This document shows positions 45,627 through 54,803 of a stretch of DNA of 64,000 nucleotides, piece after piece (the stretch's first letter is position 1; each line of letters starts with the position of its first letter). A program made the position numbers and the translations under genes. Location: NCBI RefSeq assembly GCF_900101915.1, contig NZ_FNAL01000004.1, forward strand, positions 62,001 through 126,000, read 5' to 3'. The notes beneath the pieces are model-generated. The model was not told the DNA's origin. It saw only the letters and a program-made list of their open reading frames with translations, and did no database searches. Origin of the DNA: Psychrobacter pacificensis (GTDB taxonomy: Bacteria > Pseudomonadota > Gammaproteobacteria > Pseudomonadales > Moraxellaceae).

Positions 45627-45872
45627 TTAGCGATTGAAGTAGTCTTCGTCATCGAACGACGGCGAAAAATTGCCTTGCTCAAGATGTTGCATGTGCGACT
45701 GTACAGAGCGCTCATGCTGGATACGTTGATAAATCTCTTCGCGATGTACGGCAATATCTTTAGGTGCATTCACACCGATACGTACTTGATTGCCCTTGAC
45801 GCCCAATACCGTCACACTGACTTCATCGCCGATCATTAGCGTTTCGCCCACACGGCGTGTCAAAATTAACAT
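45627..45872 (-). CDS. csrA: Carbon storage regulator CsrA
   Basis: Homodimeric RNA-binding post-transcriptional regulator that binds GGA motifs in leaders. [48 protein letters not shown] is canonical (in part: the beta1 and beta5 RNA-contact strands with Arg 44-like positions). At 81 residues it has about 20 extra C-terminal residues, acidic and aromatic ([13 protein letters not shown]), beyond the 61-residue E. coli protein. GGAGTG lies before the ATG. The alaS-lysC-csrA order is the same as in pseudomonads. Confidence 0.96.
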   Translation of the reverse strand: MLILTRRVGETLMIGDEVSVTVLGVKGNQVRIGVNAPKDIAVHREEIYQRIQHERSVQSHMQHLEQGNFSPSFDDEDYFNR

Positions 45873-46117
45873 GCGTCACACTCCTTATGTCGCATCAACA
45901 GATTATTACTCATCAGATTACTTCTCAATTGCAGAACATCACCGCAGCACTCAGTAAGTAATATATCAATAATTACCATACTCGACATTGTGCAAACCAC
46001 GGCAATGATAGGTAGATTCATTTAGCCCAAATGAAAGCCCATTATAGGTGGCATAACAGATACTGTCACGGTTTTTCACAAAACTATTAGGTAAATGCTC
46101 ATTTCAACTATGCTAAA
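45873..46117 (-). other. csrA leader and promoter region
   Basis: Gene-free. On the minus strand TTGCAC (near 45997) precedes AT-rich DNA but a good -10 at the right distance is lacking. The stretch separates csrA from the terminator after lysC, so csrA likely has its own promoter here. Confidence 0.35.
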
Positions 46118-46155
46118 AAATAAAATAGGATCTAAAAAGATCCTATTTTATTTAA
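46118..46155 (-). terminator. Terminator between lysC and csrA
   Basis: Perfect 15-base arms AAATAAAATAGGATC (46118-46132) and GATCCTATTTTATTT (46139-46153) flank six bases. On the minus strand the 3' arm ends in a U-rich tail. It lies about 130 bases past the lysC stop. Confidence 0.85.
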
Positions 46156-46283
46156 GTACTGTTTTTATTTGGAGGCTATTTGTTTAAACGAAACGCTATT
46201 TATTTACATACGATGCGAAGTTTTCAATAGCGGTTAATAGATAACCATCAATGCTAAAGCTGTATTTTAACAGTTTTTTGGCA

Positions 46284-47570
46284 TTATAGCCCAGCGATTT
46301 TGCTCTCGCCGTCTTCACGGTCAAGACCAAAGGCAGTGTGCAGTGATTTGACCGCTTTTTCTAAGTGTTGGTCTTGAATCAAAACAGATACTTTGATCTC
46401 GCTGGTCGATATCATTTGGATATTGATATTGTTCTCAGCCAATGTTTGGAACATGAGGCTGGCAACTCCTGCGTGTGAGCGCATACCAACACCAACTAGT
46501 GAGACTTTGACCACTTCGCTGTTGCCTGATATTTCTTTGGCACCAATCTCGTCTTTGACTTCTTCATTAAGCACTTTTAGCGTCTTGTCCAAGTCAGTAC
46601 GATTGACCGTGAATGTAAAGTCAGTGGTACCATTATCCGAGAGGTTTTGGACAATCATATCGATTTCGATATTGGCACGACCAATTGGGCTTAAGATAGC
46701 AGAGGCGATACCAGGATGATCGGGTACACCGCGTACTAAGATTTTTGCTTCGTCTCGGTTGAATGCGATACCTGAGATGATTGCCTGTTCCATATTGTCT
46801 CCTTCGTCTATCGTAATTAGGGTGCCCACGTTGTTTTGAAACTCTTGGTCAAAGCTACCGTCAGTGTTTTCATCAAAGCTAGATAGGACGCGCAGTGGTA
46901 CGCCGTATTTGCCAGCGAATTCTACTGAGCGAATCTGTAGGATTTTGGAGCCAAGACTTGCCATCTCAAGCATTTCTTCAAAGGTGATTTTTTCAAGCTT
47001 TTTGGCTTTTGAGGTTACGCGAGGGTCAGTGGTATAAACGCCATCGACATCAGTATAAATTTGACATTCATCAGCACCCAAAGCCGCTGCAATCGCAACG
47101 CCTGTCGTATCAGAACCGCCGCGACCCAATGTGGTTGCATTGCCTTCTTCATCAATACCTTGAAAGCCTGCCACAATGACGATATTGCCGGCATCTAGCT
47201 GCTCGCGTATGTTTTTATCATCGATGCTTTCGATACGGGCTTTATTATGGGCGTTATCGGTTTTGATCGCGACTTGACGACCAGTCATTGAACGCGCACC
47301 AATACCAAGCTCTTTTATCGCCATCGCGAGTAGCGAGATAGAAACCTGCTCACCGGTTGAGACCATCTGGTCGTATTCACGTGGGTCAGGGTTGTTACTG
47401 ATTTGGCGTGCTAGATCAATCAAACGGTTGGTTTCGCCGCTCATGGCTGAGACCACGACCACGACTTGATGACCATTGTCATGCCAGCGTTTGACGCGTT
47501 TGGCGACGTTTTTGATGCGGTCGATACTGCCCATCGAGGTGCCGCCGTATTTCTGTACTATTAACGCCAT
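46284..47570 (-). CDS. lysC: Aspartate kinase
   Basis: Phosphorylates aspartate, first step to lysine, threonine and methionine. The kinase domain starts [22 protein letters not shown] and includes [14 protein letters not shown] and [18 protein letters not shown]. Two C-terminal ACT domains follow ([39 protein letters not shown]), typical of feedback-inhibited aspartokinases. The 428 residues are slightly above Pseudomonas LysC (412). It lies between alaS and csrA. Confidence 0.96.
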   Translation of the reverse strand: MALIVQKYGGTSMGSIDRIKNVAKRVKRWHDNGHQVVVVVSAMSGETNRLIDLARQISNNPDPREYDQMVSTGEQVSISLLAMAIKELGIGARSMTGRQVAIKTDNAHNKARIESIDDKNIREQLDAGNIVIVAGFQGIDEEGNATTLGRGGSDTTGVAIAAALGADECQIYTDVDGVYTTDPRVTSKAKKLEKITFEEMLEMASLGSKILQIRSVEFAGKYGVPLRVLSSFDENTDGSFDQEFQNNVGTLITIDEGDNMEQAIISGIAFNRDEAKILVRGVPDHPGIASAILSPIGRANIEIDMIVQNLSDNGTTDFTFTVNRTDLDKTLKVLNEEVKDEIGAKEISGNSEVVKVSLVGVGMRSHAGVASLMFQTLAENNINIQMISTSEIKVSVLIQDQHLEKAVKSLHTAFGLDREDGESKIAGL

Positions 47571-47886
47571 AAAAATCTACCTATTATTCATTAATGACCT
47601 TTTATTCTCATGGATCAGTCTCAATGCGACACGTGTCCATGCGTGTATAGATAAAGCCAGATTGTAAGAGTTATGCCCTATATGTGTCATTCGTTTATTG
47701 GTACTGCATCAACTGTCATGAATGAGCAATATTGTCAAACGTTGACCTTTATACCATATCTACTGCATAACTTTAAGTATCAGTACCGCTTAGATGTATG
47801 GCGATTGGTTATAGTTGCTATAACCAATCACGTATCTTATACCCAGTAAACCAGAGTAAGGCGCTGAGTTACTGGGCTTTTTATGA
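47571..47886. other. alaS-lysC intergenic region with two orphan hairpins
   Basis: Contains a perfect 12-base hairpin (GATTGGTTATAG 47803-47814, CTATAACCAATC 47818-47829) and a second stem (CCCAGTAA 47842-47849, TTACTGGG 47869-47876) ending in C plus five T on the plus strand. The minus-strand lysC promoter must also lie here. See findings for a possible small RNA. Confidence 0.5.
47840..47883 (+). terminator. Plus-oriented terminator with no plus-strand gene upstream
   Basis: CCCAGTAA and TTACTGGG pair over a 19-base loop, then GCTTTTTA. It sits directly beyond the 3' end of alaS, which is on the opposite strand, so it is not the alaS terminator unless it acts as a stem-loop only. Confidence 0.5.
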
Positions 47887-50559
47887 TTAGCTAAGCTGGG
47901 TTTCAATCCAAGCAGGTAGGGCATTGATGACCGCAGTACTGTTGTCGGACTTCGGCGCGCCGCCCTGTGCGTAGTCAGGCTTGCCGCCACCTTTACCACC
48001 AAGCTCACTGGCTAAATGACGAATGATATCACCCGCTTTGATTGTAGCAGTAACAGATTTTGCGACACTCGCGGCTAGTGCTAATTGGTCATCTTTATCA
48101 CCAATCAATACAATCACACTATCAGGCAGTTTTGATTTGATATCATCCATCAGCGTACGGATGGATTTACCATCGATACCGCTTAAGGTGCTGAGAAGTA
48201 CGGGCGTATCTGCAATAGTCTGCACATTATCGAGTAAGTTGGCAGCTTGAGCGCTGGCGATTTTTTGCTCTAAGCGCTCTAGTTGTTTTTCAAGCTCGCG
48301 TTGCTTATCTGCCATGGTACGCACACGCTGGGCAACTTCAGGACGTTTGACCTTTAGCTGGCTTGCCAACTCGCTTAGTTGCTGCTCGCTTTGCTGAATG
48401 TTTTTGACCGCGTTCATGCCCGTGACGGCTTCAATACGGCGAATCCCCGCAGCGATACCTGACTCGCTGGTGATTTTTAGCATACCGATATCACCAGTGC
48501 GCTGTACATGTAAACCGCCGCAAAGCTCGATAGAAAATGGCTTGCGCTGACCATCGACGATACGATCTGTACCCATGGTTAGTACGCGAACGTCAGTGCC
48601 GTACTTTTCGCCAAATAATGCCATCGCGCCTTGATTCATGGCTTCATCAATCGACATGTGTTCAATACGAGCAGGAGTGTTGGCTTGGATTTGCTCATTG
48701 ACGAGACGCTCTACTCGCATGATTTCAGCAGCACTGACAGGCTTATCATAAGCAAAGTCAAAACGTAAGACGTCGCTTGAGACTAATGAGCCTTTCTGCG
48801 TGACTTCATCACCCAAGACTTCTCTTAGTGCTGCATGTAATAGATGAGTAGCAGAGTGGTTTTTGGCACTGGCTGCACGAATGCTTGAAAGCACGTGGGC
48901 ATCCGCCGTTTGCTTGGGTTTGATATCACCCATGGTCACCACACCATAATGAATGATGGCTTGACCAGATTTTTTGGTATCTTGTACTTCAAAGACACCT
49001 GATTCGGTACGGATTTCACCAAGCTCACCCACTTGACCACCGCCTTCGGCGTAAAATGGCGTACGATCAAGTACCACAACGCCTTCTGTGCCTTCCGTTA
49101 AGCTATCTGCTGGGTTGCCATCTTGATAAAGCGCGTCGATGGTCACGCCTTCTTCTTCAAGTTGCTCATAACCAACAAAGACGGTTGGCGTCTCGACTTG
49201 GATGACGCTGCTGTAATCGACATCGAACTTACCTGCATCACGAGCACGTTCGCGCTGTGCTTGCATGTGCTCATCGAACTCCGCTTCATCAATAGCAATA
49301 CCGCGCTCACGCGTGATATCCGCGGTCAAATCGATCGGGAAGCCATAGGTGTCGTAGAGTTTAAAGGCCGCTTCGCCAGATAGCGTATCGCCATCTTTTA
49401 GACCTTCAAGCTCGCTGGCAAGCAAACGCAGACCTTGTGCCAATGTTTTGGCAAACTGCGCTTCTTCTTTTTGAATCGCATTTTCGATCACGTTTTGTTT
49501 TTCTACTAGCTCTGGATAAGCACTGCCCATTTCAGCCACGAGCGGTGCGACCATTTTATAGAAAAACTCACTATCAGCGCCAAGCTTGTTGCCATGACGT
49601 ACCGCACGGCGAATGATACGGCGCAATACATAGCCACGACCTTCGTTGCTCGGTGTGACGCCATCAGCAATCAAAAAGGCCACAGCACGGATATGGTCAG
49701 CAATGACTTTTAGTGAAGACTGCTGTTCATTGTCAATCTCTAAGATCTCAGCTGCCGCATCCATCAAATGGGTAAACAGATCGATCTCATAGTTACCATG
49801 GACGCCTTGCATGATAGCACTAATACGCTCAAGCCCCATGCCAGTATCGACACTGGGCGCAGGTAGCGGCAATAGCGTGCCGTCTTTTTGGCGATTGAAC
49901 TGCATAAAGACGCAGTTCCAAATCTCGATGTAGCGATCGCCATCTTCTTCTGGCGTACCGGGCAAGCCGCCTTCTATCTCAGCGCCATGGTCATAAAACA
50001 CTTCGGTGCAAGGGCCACAAGGACCGGTGTCGCCCATGGTCCAAAAATTGTCTGAGGCGTACGGTGCCCCTTTGTTATCACCGATACGAATGATGCGCTC
50101 ACTTGGCAGACCAATGGTTTTGTGCCAAATATCAAAGGCTTCGTCATCAGTCTCATAAATGGTGACATACAGACGATCTTTATCAATCGCGAGCCACTGA
50201 TCTGAGGTCAAAAACTCCCAGATATACTCGATACCTGCTTGCTTGAAGTAATCGCCAAACGAGAAGTTACCAAGCATCTCAAAAAACGTATGATGGCGGG
50301 CAGTGTAGCCAACATTGTCCAAGTCATTGTGCTTACCGCCAGCACGGACACATTTCTGCGAGGTCACAGCACGTGTGTAGTCGCGCGGCTCCATGCCCAA
50401 AAAGGTTTCTTTAAACTGATTCATGCCGGCATTGGTGAATAACAATGTCGGATCATTATGCGGAATCAAGCTAGACGATGAAACTTGGGTGTGCTGCTTG
50501 CTTATAAAAAAATCGATAAAGGCTTGGCGAATATCGGCTGAGCGAAATGGCTGGCTCAC
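47887..50559 (-). CDS. alaS: Alanine-tRNA ligase
   Basis: Charges tRNA-Ala and edits mischarged Ser/Gly. The class II core begins [17 protein letters not shown], with [22 protein letters not shown]-like text (motif 1) and [12 protein letters not shown]-type motif 3 ([10 protein letters not shown]). The editing domain carries [11 protein letters not shown] and [13 protein letters not shown] zinc ligands. A C-terminal DHHA1 domain includes [16 protein letters not shown]. The 890 residues are standard (E. coli 876). The start codon is GTG at 50559, supported by AAGGAG eight bases upstream. It is followed by lysC and csrA, as in Pseudomonas. Confidence 0.97.
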   Translation of the reverse strand: [890 protein letters not shown]

Positions 50560-50705
50560 AGCGGCTCCTTACTGACGGATAGAATTGAGTAAATGACATA
50601 AAATAATTTTGCAAGCGATTTTAGCACAAACGCCTAAGCTCTTGGTACAAGAGTTACAACTGCTCGTTATAGTCCATTCATGATTTGCCGCTCATATAGG
50701 GTGCA

Positions 50706-52340
50706 TCATGGTGAATTGGTCAAAATTACCGCATCAGTCTCATCAAGCTTGTCTTTGATTAATGGATCAGACTCAATGACCTGCACTGGCAAGTAGCGCA
50801 ATTGCAATTTAATAGGCAAGTATTTGGGGAAGTTTTCTGCCATGTCTTTGGTAATCACATCCTCTATCTGCTGCACATCTTGTGAATTTGGACTGGTCTC
50901 ACCGCGTACCACGGCACGAATGATTTGAAACGCATTATTCTTATCAAATTGTATGTTGGTCAGTACGTTACCTTGATCGATAAAATGTTCATTAATTGCT
51001 TCTTTGACATTGTTTTCAAAGGTCTGCTGCTTGGCATTGCTATTGAGGTTTAGAGTAAGATAAATGCCCAAGCCGACCAGTAACAATAGGGTGACGGCAT
51101 TTCGACGGAAAAATATCAAATAGGTGCCCGATTCATAATCATCATCGACCAAGCGCCTGAAGCCTAAAAACCACAGTACCATGGCATTAGTAAACTGAAT
51201 GGCAATGATGTTGGTCAGGGCCAATAAGGCAGCACCTAGCCCCATCTGTATCTCGCCATTGGCAAATAAAATGCCACTGGCCGCGAGTGGTGGCACCAAG
51301 GCGGTGGCTACAGCAACCCCAACAACGGCGACGGACAGGTGCGGAGACACCATCGCATATGCACCAGCCGTACCGCCAGCCAGTGCAATCATCAAGTCCA
51401 TAGACGTGGGCTGGGTACGAGACAAAATCTCATTGGTCAGCGGTTGACCTTGATGCAATAGACCCACCACAAAGCCGACCAATATCACCAAAAACACCCC
51501 CGCTAACACGGTGAGCAACGACTTACGCAACAGTGGCATACGGTAGTCAATAATCGCTAGGGCGACACCTGTAATCGGACCGAGCATCATGGCGACCAAC
51601 ATCGCGCCAATAACCACTGCGGCTGAATTGGTCACCAAGCCATAACTGGCAATAATGGCTGATAGCGTGTTCATTACAAAGTACATTTTACTTGGTAGGG
51701 CGTTGGCCTCGATCGTGACACGGACTTCAGGATAGTCTATCTTTTGATCGCTAAACTGCTCGGCCACGAATTGCTTGTAGGATTCTAGCTTGGCCTCTCT
51801 TTCATCTTTGATCTTTTCTTCTGACTGTTGCTCGTCGTCATCACTCTCCACATTTTCACCACTAGTGTTTGTCGTTGCAGACTCTGTGGTTAGATGATCA
51901 TCGACGTCAGCAACGGCAGGATCATTTTCATGGATACTATGATCGATCGAAATGGGTTCGACAGGTTGGCTAACATGATTGTTGGGCGCTTCGGAAGTGT
52001 CTGAATCTTCTTGTGTTTGAAGAAAAGCCTCAGACGCTGTCTCTGATGCGTGAGCGGCTGTGTCTGCGTTTGGGCTGGATAATTCAGATTGATCTGAGTC
52101 ATCATCAGGCGCGTCTAGCGTGGCAATGACGACATCAGGCTCTGGTGAGGTCATGACGATTTTTGTTTCAGAGAGCGACTCCTCTTCACTGTTTTCGGTT
52201 GCATACTCCTGTTCAGTGGTCTGTTCTGGTTCATGAGCATCATCGATCTTTCTCTTAGATGTCTCTTTTGTCATATCAGATGAAATCTGAGAAGCGGTGT
52301 CTGGTTTTTTCTGTTGTGACGTATTATCAGAAGCGGTCAT
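50706..52340 (-). CDS. DUF389-family membrane protein with long acidic N-terminus
   Basis: A 544-residue protein. Residues 1-190 are polar and acidic, rich in D, E, S, T (predicted disordered, perhaps cytosolic). The DUF389 part (about 205-470) has several transmembrane helices, with NSAAVVIGAMLVAMMLGPI and VATALVPPLAASGI typical of the family, followed by a cytosolic C-domain. Function is unknown; homologues have been called TIGR00341 or hydrophobic domain proteins. It is a single-gene unit by spacing. Confidence 0.85.
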   Translation of the reverse strand: MTASDNTSQQKKPDTASQISSDMTKETSKRKIDDAHEPEQTTEQEYATENSEEESLSETKIVMTSPEPDVVIATLDAPDDDSDQSELSSPNADTAAHASETASEAFLQTQEDSDTSEAPNNHVSQPVEPISIDHSIHENDPAVADVDDHLTTESATTNTSGENVESDDDEQQSEEKIKDEREAKLESYKQFVAEQFSDQKIDYPEVRVTIEANALPSKMYFVMNTLSAIIASYGLVTNSAAVVIGAMLVAMMLGPITGVALAIIDYRMPLLRKSLLTVLAGVFLVILVGFVVGLLHQGQPLTNEILSRTQPTSMDLMIALAGGTAGAYAMVSPHLSVAVVGVAVATALVPPLAASGILFANGEIQMGLGAALLALTNIIAIQFTNAMVLWFLGFRRLVDDDYESGTYLIFFRRNAVTLLLLVGLGIYLTLNLNSNAKQQTFENNVKEAINEHFIDQGNVLTNIQFDKNNAFQIIRAVVRGETSPNSQDVQQIEDVITKDMAENFPKYLPIKLQLRYLPVQVIESDPLIKDKLDETDAVILTNSP

Positions 52341-52704
52341 AGCGATTGGGCTTTATTAGTCAGATGAAATAAAACCATTATTGTAATGAAAAATAAGGGA
52401 TAAGCTGTCTTTTTTTTGTGCAAAAGCAAAGTGCTAGACATGACATTGGGCAAAATAGAAAGAGGTATCGTAGTAAGGGTATGAACGAGGGGCTGAATGT
52501 AAAGTGGAATCGGAGTAAAAATTTATAGGAAATGAGTATTAATGAAGATAGCGAAATATAAGTGAGAAATACCCTTATATTAACATGGGTTTTAGAATAA
52601 GTCAGCCAAAATGTATGAGGCTGGCGTCTATATTAAATACTTACCTTTAGTAGGGATATGGCGTATAAAGTAACTATACCCACACATAAAGTAAGGATTA
52701 AGTC
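52341..52704. other. Divergent intergenic region DUF389 / small membrane protein
   Basis: AT- and purine-rich, no coding frame. A small stem (CAGCC near 52605, GGCTG near 52620) lies in the middle. TATAAA at 52664 with a weak TTACCT 17 bases upstream may drive the small plus-strand gene, whose ATG follows AAGGATT. Confidence 0.4.
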
Positions 52705-52917
52705 ATGAACTGGCCATTATTTGCTGTCATTTACATCATAGCAGGCACTGTCACCACAGGGATTGTCATCATCGGTACGCTCATTATGGGTTTCGATGAG
52801 ATCGCGCATATGCAAATAGCGGTCGCAGTGGGTGCAGCGGCGTCTATTCCCATCACCATGTTCTTTGCCAAAAAAATCGGTAGCATCACTGGTAACGAAG
52901 ATGGTCATAAAGCATGA
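52705..52917 (+). CDS. Small two-helix membrane protein, unknown function
   Basis: A 70-residue protein with two hydrophobic helices (LFAVIYIIAGTVTTGIVIIGTLIMGF and IAVAVGAAASIPITMFFA) around the loop DEIAHMQ, then a charged tail with KKIGS. Similar two-helix proteins of about 70 residues occur in many proteobacteria and are sometimes wrongly labelled CTP synthetase. AAGGATTAAG provides a ribosome-binding site and a terminator follows, so I regard it as real. Function is unknown. Confidence 0.75.
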   Translation: MNWPLFAVIYIIAGTVTTGIVIIGTLIMGFDEIAHMQIAVAVGAAASIPITMFFAKKIGSITGNEDGHKA

Positions 52918-52992
52918 CGGATGATCAGATTTTGGCTTGATGCTCAGATGATGTTGGTTCTAGTAGTAAAAACGCTAAAGCGTCGCCAAACG

Positions 52993-53024
52993 TAAAAAAG
53001 ACCTCAATAGTGAGGTCTTTTTTG
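52993..53024. terminator. Bidirectional terminator
   Basis: AAAAAAGACCTCA (52994-53006) and TGAGGTCTTTTTT (53011-53023) pair perfectly over ATAG. It serves the small membrane protein gene and the convergent L,D-transpeptidase gene. Confidence 0.94.
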
Positions 53025-53058
53025 GTAGTAAGTGCTGATAGCGATTTAGGTTAAAGCG

Positions 53059-54462
53059 TTATTTAAGCTCAACGGTTGCGCCATTTTCGATATTGGCATA
53101 AACCTCAAGCACATCCCAGTTGGTCAAGCGGATACAGCCATGTGAGGCTTGGCGACTGATACCTTCAGGTTTTGGTGAGCCATGTAGGCCATATGACGGT
53201 TTAGATAAGCCCATCCATACCACACCGACTGGATTGTTTGGTCCTGGTGGCAACATATGCACTTTTTTCTGAGCGCCTTCACCGACTGTGGCTTTATACC
53301 ACGGCATTTTGACTTTATTGACAATCTTATAAGTACCATGTGGTGACGGCGTGTCATCACTACCAACGGTCGTTGGGTAAGTCGCTACCAGTTGGTTGCC
53401 ATCATAAGCATATAACGTTTTATCAGCTTTGTTAGCGACCACGCGGTTGATTCGCTTGTTTAACGCACCACGGGTATTCAGTACAGTGATGGTCTCACCA
53501 GCTTTGTATTCTTTGTTCTTATTGAGTTTATCCAAGTAGCGTACGTCCATATGGAAGCGTTCACCAAGCATCTCTTTGATATCTTGATAATACAGCCCTT
53601 TCATTTTTGACTTGGCTTCTGCACTAGCAGGCGTGGTGGCAAAGTTGGTATTAATATCATCATCAGTCAAGGTATAAGTCACAAGCACAGGTTTGGTTGC
53701 AGGAATGTTCTTAACCAAGGCATCCCACGTTTTTTGATCCATTCTACCTGTGGTTGGCAAGCCTTTCATCGCTTGGAAGTTAGTAAGGGCTTTTTTGCTG
53801 TTCATACCCCAGCCACCGTCGATAGGACCAGGAGAGGCATGGTTCCAATCGAGCAACGCTTGCATTTTGATCGTCATGGCTGAGTTGACTTTCATGTTAG
53901 GCGACCAGACAGCGTTATTGACTTGTTGTGCGTAATTTGACAAGTTTAATGTGGTATATCTCTTACCATCTTTGTCTTCGATATTTTTGATGGTTGGATC
54001 ATCACTGAAGTCTTGACGCTTTTCACTCTCCGGTAACTCAAAGGCGAGTGGATCAGATGAGTCGATAGAGGAGACATCGCTGGGTGCAGCGACCGCTTGG
54101 CCTTCGCTGATATCATCAGTGCTATCTGACTGCTCATCTTTACGCGTCAACTCAGCAGCGCTCATATTGTCAGCAGCGGGTGCTGGCGTGCTATTTTGAG
54201 CATCTTGCTTAGTGTTGATCAGCTGGTTCATGCTATCAACGGGTTTTGCGTTCTCTGTATTTAACTGTACAGTAGCAGCACCATCTGAGCGACTACGATT
54301 TTCTTGCACATTGAGGCTCACCTTTTGAGCAAGGCCTGGCATGGCGTTTGCTGTTCGTACTGGCAATGTGCGAGTATTATCGGCAGTGGCGGCAAGTGCG
54401 CCAACGCTGGCACTCATGGCAGCGATAGATATAGCAGTAATAATAGGCTTTATTTTCATCAT
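53059..54462 (-). CDS. L,D-transpeptidase with peptidoglycan-binding domain
   Basis: A periplasmic YkuD-family enzyme that forms 3-3 cross-links or anchors lipoproteins to peptidoglycan. A signal peptide (KPIITAISIAAMSASVGALAATA) is followed by a polar, Asp/Ser-rich linker (about 30-165), and a peptidoglycan-binding helix bundle (about 195-245, GPIDGGWGMNSKKALTNFQ). The catalytic domain carries GLHGSPKPEGI and SHGCIRLTN, with the active Cys at 443 and His at 441. The 467 residues exceed E. coli homologues (about 300) by the linker. It could also be an endopeptidase-like variant, but the motif is complete. Confidence 0.9.
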   Translation of the reverse strand: MMKIKPIITAISIAAMSASVGALAATADNTRTLPVRTANAMPGLAQKVSLNVQENRSRSDGAATVQLNTENAKPVDSMNQLINTKQDAQNSTPAPAADNMSAAELTRKDEQSDSTDDISEGQAVAAPSDVSSIDSSDPLAFELPESEKRQDFSDDPTIKNIEDKDGKRYTTLNLSNYAQQVNNAVWSPNMKVNSAMTIKMQALLDWNHASPGPIDGGWGMNSKKALTNFQAMKGLPTTGRMDQKTWDALVKNIPATKPVLVTYTLTDDDINTNFATTPASAEAKSKMKGLYYQDIKEMLGERFHMDVRYLDKLNKNKEYKAGETITVLNTRGALNKRINRVVANKADKTLYAYDGNQLVATYPTTVGSDDTPSPHGTYKIVNKVKMPWYKATVGEGAQKKVHMLPPGPNNPVGVVWMGLSKPSYGLHGSPKPEGISRQASHGCIRLTNWDVLEVYANIENGATVELK

Positions 54463-54691
54463 ATTGAATCACTTGTGGTTGCTACTAATGCGGCTATTAT
54501 GCGCATAATTTGGTTGCTTCGCAAACTTTTGGTCTATCTTTTTGCATTTAGAGTGGGTTAAACGTCAACTGCTGACGTATTCGCTACAGTTGAGTAATAT
54601 TTTAGCCAAAATGTGTACGGCGACAGGCAGGCTGCTTACGCAAACTCCTCATTATTTTCACTATTTTTTGTTTTAGTAAAAATGACAGTGA
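54463..54691. other. Intergenic region upstream of prmB
   Basis: Divergent spacer of the L,D-transpeptidase and prmB genes, AT-rich at its right side. No coding frame or recognised operator; the prmB promoter lies just to the right. Confidence 0.35.
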
Positions 54692-54721
54692 TTGGCGCTA
54701 TTTGGCGTTTACGTCTATAAT
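54692..54721 (+). promoter_or_regulatory. Promoter for prmB
   Basis: TTGGCG (54692-54697) and perfect TATAAT (54716-54721) are 18 bases apart. Predicted start near 54728 gives a leader of about 76 bases. Confidence 0.6.
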
Positions 54722-54803
54722 GTATGATTAATTTTTTTATTAATAGATCGATTTTTAGCAACAAGCCATTTAACCTGCTAATAGTTAATCCATAAGGTGC
54801 GAT

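Noticed and set aside
47476-47667. 63-codon plus-strand frame overlapping the lysC start
   Set aside because: No ribosome-binding site and mostly within lysC codons.
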